From assembly GCA_946406095.1 (NCBI GenBank), contig CAMJJO010000010.1, positions 1 through 25,615 on the forward strand: a DNA stretch of 25,615 nucleotides, given 5' to 3'. Both the position numbers and the translations under genes were made by a program. How positions within the stretch are numbered: the first letter of the stretch is position 1; every line of letters starts with the position of its first letter. Shown piece after piece: positions 7,262-15,303 of this stretch. The stretch comes from an uncultured Bacteroidales bacterium. GTDB taxonomy: Bacteria > Bacteroidota > Bacteroidia > Bacteroidales > UBA932. The notes beneath the pieces are model-generated. The model was given only the letters and a program-made list of their open reading frames with translations. It ran no database searches and had not been told where the DNA came from.

Positions 7262-7343
7262 GCGCGGGCAGCGTTTCCGTCGGTTTTCTGCCCGTACAGG
7301 TATTTTTTGCCAGCGCGGGCAGGATTTTCGGCATTTTTCTGCC
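7262..7343. repeat. Pair of 31-bp REP-like hairpin repeats upstream of the RAYT-like gene
   Basis: Two direct copies (7262-7292 and 7313-7343, period 51) share 25 of 31 positions. Each is a hairpin. The first pairs CGGGCAG (7265-7271) with CTGCCCG (7288-7294); the second pairs GGCAG (7318-7322) with CTGCC (7339-7343). Both have 16-base loops. Differences fall in the loop and its edge while the stem and GCGCGGGCAG end are preserved. CTGCCCG of copy 1 can also pair with CGGGCAG of copy 2. The position 70-151 bases upstream of the transposase-like start suits a REP doublet. Confidence 0.6.
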
Positions 7344-7367
7344 AGAAAGGAAGGGAGGGAATATATG

Positions 7368-7400
7368 AAAAGAGTTGGATGCATCGCACCCAACTCTTTT
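7368..7400. terminator. Terminator of the M16 peptidase gene (bidirectional type)
   Basis: An 11-bp perfect stem, AAAAGAGTTGG (7368-7378) with CCAACTCTTTT (7390-7400), surrounds an 11-base loop. It lies about 50 bases after the M16 peptidase stop. The A and T runs in the stem ends make it usable from either strand. Confidence 0.75.
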
Positions 7401-7447
7401 CTGGTAGAGTCCGCCACTCGGCCTGAGGAGGGCCGGACGGTCACAAA

Positions 7448-10264
7448 CTATTCAGCCGGAACCATCACGTATTCGACCTTGTTGCCGGAGTTGATGATGG
7501 AAGCGGCGACGGCACGCACCTTTTCGGGTGTCAGTGCATTCACTGCTGCTTCGTACTCGGCATCTTCGTAGCCATAACCTTCGAGGACGTTGCGGATTTC
7601 ACGCAGCCAGTACTGGTTGGTGATCCTCCTCTCGGGGATATTCTTCTTGAGGTTCAGAACCGCGTTGTTGAACTCCTCGGTGGTAGGACCGGAGGTGATG
7701 AACTCGGAGAGCTGATGCTTGGCAACCTTGAGCAGGGTGTCGCAGAGCTCGGGCTTGCACTGGAACTGGACCATGAAGGTGGTACGATCCTCAGGATATT
7801 TGTCCTGATAGCCCTGGGTGTGTGCGCCATAGGTTCCGCCGATCTCCTCGCGGAGAGAAGTCACGTAGCGCATATCCATCACGAACGACATCACGTCAAG
7901 AGCGGCCTCGACCTCCTGGCTGTAGGTAAGAGGAGCATGGTAGTTCAGCAGGACGGTGCTCTTGGGAGTCTCCATCTTGCAAGGATCCACCTTCTCGACG
8001 ATGCCCTTCACGGGAGCAGCCTTGGGATCGACCCACTTGGGAGCCTTCTTGCCCTTGGGAATGGAGCCGATGTATTTCTCCACGAGGGGCTTGATGGTGG
8101 CAAGATCCACATCGCCGACGATGATCATCTCAAGGCCTGCGGCATCGGAGAAGAGCTTGCGGTAGTTCTTCTCGACGGTAGCGATGGAAGCATTCTCCAG
8201 AGTCTGCATATCCACCATCTTGCGGCGGGGATTGCCACCGTAGAGGGTCTCGGTGTAACCCTTGGACATCTTGAAGTCGGGAGTATTCTCGAGGTTGGGG
8301 AGGATTCCCTTGATCTGGTTGACGCCAACCATATATTCCTCTTCGTCGAAGCGGGGCTGCACATACTGCAGATAGAGGAGCTGGAAAGCGGTCTCGAGAT
8401 CCTTCTTGGTAGAGGATGCCGAAAGTCCGTTGTAGAGCTCGTCCAGGATGGGAGTCACGGATACGTTCTTGCCGGAGAGCATCTTCGCGGTCTGGGTGCC
8501 GGAGAATCCTGCAATACCGCAATTGCGCTTGAACATGGCGATGATATTGTCGTCGAAGGATGCAAGATCCTCGACAGGGATCAGGCTGGTGCCACCCTGG
8601 CGGGCGATGCGCATGAGAATCTGGTCTTTCTGGTATTCGGTCGGGAGGACATACACCTTCACGCCGTTCTTGAGAGTCCAGACCGTGCTCTTGTAAGGGC
8701 CTTCGGCGGTCTTCTTGACAGGTGAACCCTTGAGGGTAGCGGGATCGATGAATTCGCTTGCAATCTCCTCACCCTTGAGGGGCTGGATGTCTGCTGCCTT
8801 TACCTTTGCGAGAATCTCGGAGATCTGCTCCTTGGTGGGAGTGGCGATTCCGTCCTTCTGAGGGCCGCTGTAGATGACAACCAGGTTCTCTTCGGTAAGG
8901 AGCTGTGCGGCGACCTGGTTCAGCACCATCACGTTAAGGCTGCCGAGGATCTGCTTGCCGATTTCAAGTTCGGTCTTGGGATCCATATAGGTCTTGTTGT
9001 CGAAGAAGTTGGAGAGCAGAGGGCGCACCAGCTGAGGGTTCTTGCGGGTGTCGGCCTTCTCCGCGGCGGTCTCGAGCATGGAAAGGATGTTGGCCTTGGC
9101 ACGGTCGAACTCGCCGGTCTGGAAGCCGAAGCGGCGCATACGCTCGAGCTCGGTGTAGAATGATTCGAAACCTCCGAGAAGGTTGTTCTCCTTCAGGGTG
9201 ACATCTCCCATCACGGCATCGATGGCCTCATAAATCAGGCTGCTTACATAGAAGCCGCCGTTAAGATAAGGGGCGTCGGCCTTGGAGGTGATGTCGTTGA
9301 AGCGCTCGTCCATCATCTGGCTGATGAGCATCTTGATGTAGTCCTGCATCTCGCCCACGATGGTGTTGTTGATGCTTTCGGGAGCAGCCTCGCTCTTCCA
9401 GACCATCTCGATGGAAGGGGTGGAAGTCTCAGGATCGGTGATCACGCCGATGACGGGCTCCTTGTTGGCAGGGAACGGGATGGCAGGCTTCTCCTGAGGA
9501 TTCTCGTTCTTGGGGATGACGCTGAATATCTCCTTTATCTTGGCCTCGGTGCGGTCGACATCCACATCACCCACGACCACCACGGCCTGATTTCCTGGAT
9601 AGTACCAGGAGTGGTAGAAGTTGAGAATGCTCTGGGGCTTGAAGCCCATGATGTTCTCTTCCTGGCCGATGAGAGTGCAGGTGGAGTACTTGGTATCGCC
9701 GAAATAATAAGGAAGGGATGCTTCCAGGGTACGCCATTGGGCATCGCGACGCTGGCGGCGCTCCTCACGGATGACTCCGCGCTCGGCATCGATTTCCTTG
9801 GGGTCGTTCGTGACGAAGTGTGCATAGTCGCGCAGCACCATCAGGCAGCTGTCCAGCACGCTTTCACGCTCGACGGGAATGTTGTTGAGCATATACTGCG
9901 TCTCTTCGAATCCGGTGGAGGCGTTGATATTGCGGCCGAACTCGGCGCCTATGCTCTGGAGCCAGTTGAGAATGCCCTTTCCGGGGAAGTTCTCGGTGCC
10001 GTTGAAGCACATATGCTCCAGGAAGTGAGCCAGACCATCCTGGTCGGGAGTTTCCAATATTGCACCTGCATTCGTGGCAAGATACAGCTCTACGCGCTTT
10101 GCGGGGAGTTCATTGTGACGGATGTAGTAAGTGAGACCGTTATCCAGTTTGCCTACCTTGACGGCAGGGTCCCCGGGAAGCGGACGAAGCATAGGGTTGT
10201 CCTGAGCGGACATCGCGACTGCCGCGAACGCGGCAAGAACAACAATAAATAACCTTTTCATCAT
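7448..10264 (-). CDS. Secreted M16 (pitrilysin/insulinase) family zinc metallopeptidase
   Basis: This peptidase has 938 residues with a signal peptide (MKRLFIVVLAAFAAVAMSAQ), so it is exported to the periplasm or cell surface. The inverted zinc motif HFLEH is at residues 80-84, within GLAHFLEHMCFNGTENFPGKG-like sequence, and the distal ligand Glu is at about E161 (DAERGVIREE), the pitrilysin spacing. Two M16 lobes follow in each half, the second near residues 520-900 (LEMIIVGDVDL, the loop GGTYGAHTQGY), as in full-length clam-shell M16 enzymes. It degrades peptides; substrates are unknown. It is monocistronic, with a promoter box 20 bases before the ATG and a terminator downstream. Confidence 0.95.
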   Translation of the reverse strand: MMKRLFIVVLAAFAAVAMSAQDNPMLRPLPGDPAVKVGKLDNGLTYYIRHNELPAKRVELYLATNAGAILETPDQDGLAHFLEHMCFNGTENFPGKGILNWLQSIGAEFGRNINASTGFEETQYMLNNIPVERESVLDSCLMVLRDYAHFVTNDPKEIDAERGVIREERRQRRDAQWRTLEASLPYYFGDTKYSTCTLIGQEENIMGFKPQSILNFYHSWYYPGNQAVVVVGDVDVDRTEAKIKEIFSVIPKNENPQEKPAIPFPANKEPVIGVITDPETSTPSIEMVWKSEAAPESINNTIVGEMQDYIKMLISQMMDERFNDITSKADAPYLNGGFYVSSLIYEAIDAVMGDVTLKENNLLGGFESFYTELERMRRFGFQTGEFDRAKANILSMLETAAEKADTRKNPQLVRPLLSNFFDNKTYMDPKTELEIGKQILGSLNVMVLNQVAAQLLTEENLVVIYSGPQKDGIATPTKEQISEILAKVKAADIQPLKGEEIASEFIDPATLKGSPVKKTAEGPYKSTVWTLKNGVKVYVLPTEYQKDQILMRIARQGGTSLIPVEDLASFDDNIIAMFKRNCGIAGFSGTQTAKMLSGKNVSVTPILDELYNGLSASSTKKDLETAFQLLYLQYVQPRFDEEEYMVGVNQIKGILPNLENTPDFKMSKGYTETLYGGNPRRKMVDMQTLENASIATVEKNYRKLFSDAAGLEMIIVGDVDLATIKPLVEKYIGSIPKGKKAPKWVDPKAAPVKGIVEKVDPCKMETPKSTVLLNYHAPLTYSQEVEAALDVMSFVMDMRYVTSLREEIGGTYGAHTQGYQDKYPEDRTTFMVQFQCKPELCDTLLKVAKHQLSEFITSGPTTEEFNNAVLNLKKNIPERRITNQYWLREIRNVLEGYGYEDAEYEAAVNALTPEKVRAVAASIINSGNKVEYVMVPAE

Positions 10265-10284
10265 ATAAACGAATTGATTTGATG

Positions 10285-10313
10285 CAAATATATAAAAATT
10301 TATTGAATTACAA
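10285..10313 (-). promoter_or_regulatory. Bacteroidetes-type promoter of the M16 peptidase gene
   Basis: On the minus strand TATATTTG (10292 to 10285) is preceded by TTG (10313-10311) at 18 bases. The -7 box ends 20 bases before the ATG at 10264. The surrounding 10265-10341 gap is very AT-rich and shows no convincing terminator for the upstream thioredoxin-like gene. Confidence 0.65.
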
Positions 10314-10341
10314 TAATTATTTCAAAAATTTCCAAAAATAT

Positions 10342-11169
10342 TTACTGTTTTGACACCTTGAACATTTCGTCAATCTGCTTTGCCACGGGCAGCAATGACT
10401 GCAGCGACTCCACTTCCAGCCTGCGGCCGATGATACTTCCTTCAGGGGCCACCATATACATCTTTGGCGTGGAAACCACACCATAGAGCCGCAGATAGTC
10501 GCTCTCCACTTCAGGGTCCCAGCAATGGAGCAACTTCACGTTCGGGCTGTTCACTTTGAAAGCCCTGCGAAATTCGCGCCATTCCTTTCGCGACTGCCCC
10601 GTATAGAATGCCACAAGCGTCACGGGGAAATCGACGGCCTTTTCCAGCACTCCCGGAAGCACCTTGCTTTCCACCTTGCACTTGCTGCAGGCAGTGTCGT
10701 AGAACCATATCAGCGTCGTTGCACCGGGCACCGGCACACTCATCCGCCCTCCGCAATGCTTGCGGGCTGCGAGCACGGGCGCATCCATCCCCAGCAGGGA
10801 ATTCCTGTTCAGATTGCAGAACATCTGCGCATCCAGCCCCTCGAACTCGCCCGGGAAAACAGTCTTGCCGGTGGCGAACCACTTGTCGTGGATATGGATT
10901 GCCACTGCCTCATCCCCCATCACTGGCGCATCCTTGTAGTACTTGAACAAAGTGACTGCCAGATGCTGACGGAGCAGGGAATCCCGCACCGAACCGATCA
11001 GGTAGTCACACTCCCCCTGCTTGGTCTCCACGCTTTCCATCTGGATGGCTCCAAGATAATTGAGCGCCAGGCTGTCCAGGGCGACATAAGCGCCGTCCGC
11101 AGGCTGCTGAGCCCGCAGGCAGAACCCGCAGAAGAGGGAAAGTAGCAATATCGCGACCCTGCGCATCAT
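10342..11169 (-). CDS. Exported thioredoxin-like protein with CSKC motif
   Basis: The 275-residue protein begins with a signal peptide (MMRRVAILLLSLFCGFCLRAQQ). A helical N-terminal domain (about 25-130) precedes a thioredoxin-fold domain (about 130-265). The active-site motif CSKC is at residues 161-164, inside LIWFYDTACSKCKVE, and the cis-Pro segment appears as VVSTPKMYMV. It resembles TlpA/DUF5106-type thiol-disulfide proteins of Bacteroidetes, which handle disulfides in the periplasm; the partner is unknown. Its ATG overlaps the coaD stop by four bases (ATGA), so translation is probably coupled, although coaD has no obvious functional link to it. It is the last gene of the lon-ung-coaD operon. 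Confidence 0.85.
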   Translation of the reverse strand: MMRRVAILLLSLFCGFCLRAQQPADGAYVALDSLALNYLGAIQMESVETKQGECDYLIGSVRDSLLRQHLAVTLFKYYKDAPVMGDEAVAIHIHDKWFATGKTVFPGEFEGLDAQMFCNLNRNSLLGMDAPVLAARKHCGGRMSVPVPGATTLIWFYDTACSKCKVESKVLPGVLEKAVDFPVTLVAFYTGQSRKEWREFRRAFKVNSPNVKLLHCWDPEVESDYLRLYGVVSTPKMYMVAPEGSIIGRRLEVESLQSLLPVAKQIDEMFKVSKQ

Positions 11170-11636
11170 TTTACTGCAGGGAGTTTAACGCCCTCCGGCA
11201 TGAAGAGACTGGTATCGCCATTGTGGCGGAGGATGTCCCTCACCGCAGAGGAGGAGATGTGTGCGAACTCCTGGGCGGTTGGGATGATGATGGTTTCGAT
11301 ATCCGGAGCCAGGCGGCGGTTTGCATCCGCGATGCTGCGCTCATTTTCGAAATCGAGCATGTTGCGCACGCCTCTCACTATATGGTGGATGCCGAGCTGC
11401 CGGCAGATCTCGATGGTAAGGCCGTCGTAATTGATCGCTCTCACTCCCTTCATGCCCTTGGTCGCCTGGTTGATGATATCCAGTTTCTGCTCAGTGGAGA
11501 AGAAACCGCTCTTGTCCTGGTTCACGCCGACCGCGACGACGACCTCGTCGAACATCGTGAGCGCGCGCGTGAGAATATTGAGGTGTCCCTCTGTAAACGG
11601 GTCGAAGGACCCGGGGAATAATGCTATAGTTGCCAA
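11166..11636 (-). CDS. coaD: Phosphopantetheine adenylyltransferase
   Basis: This 156-residue enzyme has the family length (E. coli 159). The nucleotidyltransferase motif GSFDPFTEGHLNI (residues 9-21) contains the T/HxGH element. RGVRNMLDFENERSIADANR and the C-terminal ISSSAVRDIL block complete the active site. It makes dephospho-CoA from 4'-phosphopantetheine and ATP, the penultimate step of CoA synthesis. CoA and its acyl carrier derivatives feed the acyl-CoA dehydrogenase and the Fab enzymes encoded nearby. Its start overlaps the ung 3' end by 13 bases and its stop overlaps the next ATG by four, indicating tight co-expression. Confidence 0.97.
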   Translation of the reverse strand: MATIALFPGSFDPFTEGHLNILTRALTMFDEVVVAVGVNQDKSGFFSTEQKLDIINQATKGMKGVRAINYDGLTIEICRQLGIHHIVRGVRNMLDFENERSIADANRRLAPDIETIIIPTAQEFAHISSSAVRDILRHNGDTSLFMPEGVKLPAVK

Positions 11637-12292
11637 TTTATGGGTGTTTTATGTTCGTTTATAAGAATTTCGTTGGTTTTTGCGAAGTGCCCGCATCCGA
11701 AAAATGCCCCACCGGCCAGAGGGCTGGGATGTGCCGCCTCCAACACATAATGGCGGGAGGTGTCTATCAGCGCCCGCTTGCTTCTTGCAAAGTTCCCCCA
11801 AAGGAGGAACACGATTCCCTCGCAATTATCTGACAAGTAGCGTATTACAGCATCGGTGAATTCCTGCCAGCCGATATTGCTGTGGGAAGCGGCAATGCCT
11901 CCGCGCACGGTGAGCACTGCATTCAGCAGCAGCACGCCCTGCCTTGCCCAAGGCTCCAGATTGGTGCGTCCGCTCATCCTGACGCCCAGTTCATCTTCGA
12001 TTTCCTTGAAGATGTTGCGGAGCGAAGGAGGCATGCGGACACCGTCCGGCACCGAGAAGGAAAGGCCCATCGCCTGGCCGGGACCGTGGTAGGGATCCTG
12101 CCCGAGGATGACCACCTTTACATCGTCGACGGGCGTGAGTTCGAAGGCCTTGAATATCTGGCTTCCGGGTGGATAGACCGTCTGTCCGGCTGCCTTCTCC
12201 CCGTGCAGAAAATCGACAAGCCTCGCAAAGTAAGGTTTGTCGAACTCACTTTGCAAGGCCTGTTTCCAGGATTCTTCTATGCGCACTTCCAT
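11624..12292 (-). CDS. ung: Uracil-DNA glycosylase, family 1
   Basis: The 222-residue protein matches family-1 Ung. The water-activating loop GQDPYHGPGQAMGLSFSV carries catalytic Asp66. The uracil-binding and Leu-intercalation region HPSPLAGG lies at 188-195, close to the usual HPSPLSA. LLLNAVLTV and FLLWGNFARSK are also conserved. It removes uracil from DNA to start base-excision repair. The ATG shares one base with the lon stop (TGATG), and the 3' end overlaps coaD by 13 bases, so it sits inside one transcript with lon, coaD and the thioredoxin-like gene. Confidence 0.97.
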   Translation of the reverse strand: MEVRIEESWKQALQSEFDKPYFARLVDFLHGEKAAGQTVYPPGSQIFKAFELTPVDDVKVVILGQDPYHGPGQAMGLSFSVPDGVRMPPSLRNIFKEIEDELGVRMSGRTNLEPWARQGVLLLNAVLTVRGGIAASHSNIGWQEFTDAVIRYLSDNCEGIVFLLWGNFARSKRALIDTSRHYVLEAAHPSPLAGGAFFGCGHFAKTNEILINEHKTPINWQL

Positions 12293-14688
12293 CAGAAAAC
12301 GAAGTCGATTACATCTTGTATTGTCTTGACATAGTGGAAGGTAAGGCCCTTCACATAGATTTCTTTGATGTCCTCGATATCCTTGCGGTTCTCTTCGGAC
12401 AGCAGTATGGTATGCACGCCGGCCCGCTTTGCGGCAAGGATCTTCTCCTTGATGCCGCCCACAGGCAGCACGCGGCCGCGGAGGGTCATTTCTCCCGTCA
12501 TCGCGATTCCCTTCTTGATTCCCTGCGCACGGAGGGCGGAAATCATCGACGTCACCATCGTGATGCCGGCCGACGGGCCGTCCTTAGGCACGGCGCCTTC
12601 CGGCACGTGCACGTGGATATCCTTCTCAGAGAAGGCCTTGGAATCCATTCCGGCAAGCTCCGGATGGGCCTTTATATATTGGTATGCGATGGTGGCGGAT
12701 TCCTTCATCACATCGCCCAGGCTGCCGGTCATGGTCAGCACGCCCTTGCCGCCGGACACCGAGCTCTCGATGAAGAGGATCTCTCCTCCGAGCTGGGTCC
12801 ATGCCAGACCTGTGACGATGCCCGGGCCTTCGTTGCCCTTCTGGGTGTCGTGGAAAGCCGTAGGCAGGCCCAGATACTCCTTCAGATGCTCTTTCTTGAT
12901 GACATCCGGATGCTCCTGCTCAAGGGCGATCTTCTTGGCCGTCACTCGGGCGATCTTGGCGATCTGCTTCTCGAGGCCGCGCACGCCGGATTCGTGGGTG
13001 TACTGGTCGATGATTTCCCTGAGGGCGGCAGAATCGATCTTGAGCTGGTCCTTCTTGAGGCCGTGCTCCACCAACTGCTTGGGCAGCAGGAAGTGCTTGG
13101 CAATCTGCATCTTTTCCTCTGCCAGATAACCGGTGACGTTGATCACCTCCATCCTGTCCAGCAACGCGGGCTGCACCGGAGAAATGCTGTTGGCGGTGGT
13201 GATGAAGAGTACCTTGGACAGATCGTAATCCAGATCCAGATAATTGTCGTGGAAGGTGGTATTCTGCTCAGGGTCAAGCGCTTCCAGCAATGCGGAGGAA
13301 GGGTCGCCCTTGAAATCGGATGCGAGTTTGTCGATTTCGTCCAGCACTATCACGGGATTGGAGGTGCCGGTACGGGATATGCCGTTGAGGATACGCCCCG
13401 GCAGAGCCCCGACATAGGTCTTGCGGTGGCCGCGGATTTCCGCCTCGTCGTGCATGCCGCCGAGGGAGATGCGCACATACTTGCGCCCCAGGGCCTTGGC
13501 TATGCTCTTGCCCAGGCTGGTCTTTCCCACTCCGGGAGGGCCGTAGAGGCAGAGTATGGGAGATTTCATGTTGCCTTTCAGCTTCAGCACCGCAAGGTAC
13601 TCGATAATGCGGTCCTTGACTGTATCGAGGCCGTAATGATCGTCGTCCAGCACCTTCTGGGCGTGCTTCAGGTCCAGGTTGTCCACACTGGTCTCGTTCC
13701 AGGGCAGGTTCAGCATGAAGTCCAGATAGTTGTACTGGATGCTGTAGTCCGGGGAATTGGTGTTGTAGCGGGAGAGTTTGTTGAGTTCCTTGTCGAACAC
13801 TTCCGCAATCTCCTTCGGCCAATCCTTCTTTTCGGCGCGGGCCTTGAGGGCCTCCATATCGTCCCCGTCGTCCATTCCAAGCTCCTCCTGTATGGTGCGG
13901 AGCTGGCTGTTCAGGTAGTATTCTCGCTGCTGCTGGTCGATCTCGGACTTCACCTTCTGATTGATGTCCTGCTTGATCTTGGTCAGCTCCAGCTGCATGT
14001 TCAGCATGGTGAGCAGCTTCATGGCGCGCACTTTCACGTCGTCATACTGGAGCAGGTCCATCTTGTCGGAGAAGTCATCCACCTCCACCGTGGTGGCGAT
14101 GAAGTTCACCAGGAACTGGAAATTGTCGATATTGCGGATGGCGGTGATGGCCTCGCGGGATGCCATCGAGCTGCTGCGAATGATGTGCCCGGCCTGCTCC
14201 TTGAGAGAGTCGGCGATGGCCTTCAGCGAGGTGCGGTCCCCCTCCGGAAGATAATCGTCCAGGTAGTGCACCCGGCCGGTAAGGTAGGGCTCATAGTCGA
14301 TTATGGAATCCAGCGAAAGACGCTTGAAGCCCTGCAGGATGGCCGTCAGGGTGCCATCGGGCATCTCCAGGCTCTTGATTATCTTGGCAACGGTGCCATA
14401 GCTGAAAAGGTCTTTGTCGGTAGGATCCTCGACTGTCACATCCGTCTGCGGGATGCAGGCGATGAACATATCGCGCTCTTCGGCATCCCGGATGAGCTTG
14501 ATGGACTTGTCCCTGCCTATAGTGACAGGGAAAATGGTGCCCGGAAAGAGCACGGCATTGCGCAGCGCAAGCACCGGAAGGATGTCCGGAAGGGTGGATT
14601 CGTCGATCTTCTGCAGACCATCCCCCTGCATCACCGGAATGATGCTGACCTCTGCGCCGGCAGGGAATGTATATTCTTTGTCAGTCAT
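12292..14688 (-). CDS. lon: ATP-dependent Lon protease
   Basis: This 798-residue LonA has all domains. The N-terminal substrate-binding domain is at about residues 35-240 (LPVLALRNAVLFPG), followed by a coiled helical linker. In the AAA+ module Walker A is GPPGVGKTS (383-391) and Walker B VIVLDEID (446-453), with HRKTYVGALPG. The protease domain carries the Ser-Lys dyad S706 (KDGPSAGIT) and K749 (GGIKEK), with the 43-residue spacing of E. coli Lon. It degrades misfolded and regulatory proteins in the cytoplasm. It heads a minus-strand operon with ung, coaD and a thioredoxin-like gene. A TATATTTG promoter box lies 45 bases upstream. Nothing appears missing. Confidence 0.98.
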   Translation of the reverse strand: MTDKEYTFPAGAEVSIIPVMQGDGLQKIDESTLPDILPVLALRNAVLFPGTIFPVTIGRDKSIKLIRDAEERDMFIACIPQTDVTVEDPTDKDLFSYGTVAKIIKSLEMPDGTLTAILQGFKRLSLDSIIDYEPYLTGRVHYLDDYLPEGDRTSLKAIADSLKEQAGHIIRSSSMASREAITAIRNIDNFQFLVNFIATTVEVDDFSDKMDLLQYDDVKVRAMKLLTMLNMQLELTKIKQDINQKVKSEIDQQQREYYLNSQLRTIQEELGMDDGDDMEALKARAEKKDWPKEIAEVFDKELNKLSRYNTNSPDYSIQYNYLDFMLNLPWNETSVDNLDLKHAQKVLDDDHYGLDTVKDRIIEYLAVLKLKGNMKSPILCLYGPPGVGKTSLGKSIAKALGRKYVRISLGGMHDEAEIRGHRKTYVGALPGRILNGISRTGTSNPVIVLDEIDKLASDFKGDPSSALLEALDPEQNTTFHDNYLDLDYDLSKVLFITTANSISPVQPALLDRMEVINVTGYLAEEKMQIAKHFLLPKQLVEHGLKKDQLKIDSAALREIIDQYTHESGVRGLEKQIAKIARVTAKKIALEQEHPDVIKKEHLKEYLGLPTAFHDTQKGNEGPGIVTGLAWTQLGGEILFIESSVSGGKGVLTMTGSLGDVMKESATIAYQYIKAHPELAGMDSKAFSEKDIHVHVPEGAVPKDGPSAGITMVTSMISALRAQGIKKGIAMTGEMTLRGRVLPVGGIKEKILAAKRAGVHTILLSEENRKDIEDIKEIYVKGLTFHYVKTIQDVIDFVF

Positions 14689-14733
14689 ATAATTGTCAAA
14701 ATGTCAGTGGCGGAGCACAATTCTCCCCCTCCG

Positions 14734-14764
14734 CAAATATAGTCAATCTCCGTGCCACACACAA
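14734..14764 (-). promoter_or_regulatory. Promoter of the lon operon
   Basis: Minus-strand TATATTTG (14741 to 14734) with TTG at 14764-14762 gives a 20-base spacer, matching Bacteroidetes promoters. It leaves a leader of roughly 40 bases before the lon ATG. No heat-shock operator (CIRCE-like) is visible. Confidence 0.65.
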
Positions 14765-14781
14765 GAAAAGCCTCTTAGGAT

Positions 14782-14812
14782 TTTGATTATTAAAAAATTA
14801 ACTCTATTTTTG
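14782..14812 (+). promoter_or_regulatory. Promoter of the HU gene
   Basis: TTTG (14782-14785), a 19-base spacer and TATTTTTG (14805-14812) match the Bacteroidetes -33/-7 consensus almost perfectly. The HU ATG is 38 bases downstream. It is the cleanest promoter in the window. Confidence 0.8.
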
Positions 14813-14850
14813 CAAACCCAAAAAGGGATACTTACTAGATTTATACTATT

Positions 14851-15126
14851 ATGACTAAAGCAGACATTGTTAACGAGATCGCCAAGAACACTGGCATCGA
14901 GAAAATTCAGGTTCAGGTTGTCGTCGAAGAATTCATGGCAGCCGTAAAGGGTTCAATTTCAAAGGGTCAGCCCGTTTATCTCCGTGGTTTCGGCAGCTTC
15001 ATCGTGAAGCACCGCGCACAGAAGGCCGCCCGCAACATTACCAAGAAGACCACCATCAACATCCCCGCACACGATGTTCCGGCCTTCAAACCTGCAAAAG
15101 TCTTTGTCGCTGCTCTCCAGAAATAA
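14851..15126 (+). CDS. hup: HU-family nucleoid protein
   Basis: The 91-residue protein has the length and motifs of HU/IHF: MTKADIVNEIAKNTGI at the N-terminus, VYLRGFGSFIVKHRA leading into the DNA-binding arm, and PAFKPAKVFVAAL at the C-terminus. It bends and compacts DNA as a dimer. HU rather than IHF is favoured because Bacteroidota carry several HU-like copies, but the exact subtype is not resolved. Base use is typical of highly expressed genes. A strong consensus promoter precedes it, and a mini ribosomal-protein gene follows after 18 bases. Confidence 0.95.
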   Translation: MTKADIVNEIAKNTGIEKIQVQVVVEEFMAAVKGSISKGQPVYLRGFGSFIVKHRAQKAARNITKKTTINIPAHDVPAFKPAKVFVAALQK

Positions 15127-15144
15127 TTTTTAACAACATCGCAT

Positions 15145-15234
15145 ATGCCTAGCGGAAAGAAGAGAAAAAGACATAAAATGGCTACGCACAAGCGTAAAAA
15201 ACGCTTGCGCCTCAACAGACACAAGAAGAAATAG
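15145..15234 (+). CDS. 29-residue AURKAIP1/COX24-type mini ribosomal protein
   Basis: A very short frame from ATG at 15145 to TAG at 15234 encodes MPSGKKRKRHKMATHKRKKR followed by LRLNRHKKK. More than half of the residues are Lys or Arg. It matches the tiny conserved Bacteroidota proteins annotated with an AURKAIP1/COX24 domain, related to mitochondrial mS38 and the small bS22 of actinobacterial ribosomes. I therefore infer a structural component of the small ribosomal subunit. It lies 18 bases after HU and ahead of RNase E/G, and a hairpin follows 3 bases after its stop. Length alone would make most gene finders miss it. Recognition rests on memory of the family and not on a search. Confidence 0.85.
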   Translation: MPSGKKRKRHKMATHKRKKRLRLNRHKKK

Positions 15235-15237
15235 TCG

Positions 15238-15273
15238 ATAGAGGCTCGTACGGGGGATCCGGCGGGCCTCTAT
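15238..15273 (+). terminator. Possible terminator or processing hairpin after the HU/mini-protein genes
   Basis: ATAGAGGC (15238-15245) pairs perfectly with GCCTCTAT (15266-15273) around a 20-base GC-rich loop, followed by TCTTT. The T-run is short, so it may only partly terminate and let transcription continue into the RNase E/G gene 30 bases later. Confidence 0.5.
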
Positions 15274-15303
15274 TCTTTAAAGGAAACCAATTTAATCCAC
15301 GCA

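Noticed and set aside
7262..7343. CRISPR array
   Set aside because: There are only two repeat copies with self-pairing loops, no set of unique spacers and no cas genes.
7193..7444. Upstream extension of the RAYT-like reading frame by 84 codons
   Set aside because: It runs through the hairpin repeats and the M16 terminator, has low-complexity basic content, and the family similarity begins only after ATG 7192.
12169..14742. Long open frame antisense to lon
   Set aside because: It is a by-product of GC-rich codon bias opposite a clear lon gene; it shows no domain and has His/Leu/Val-rich antisense composition.
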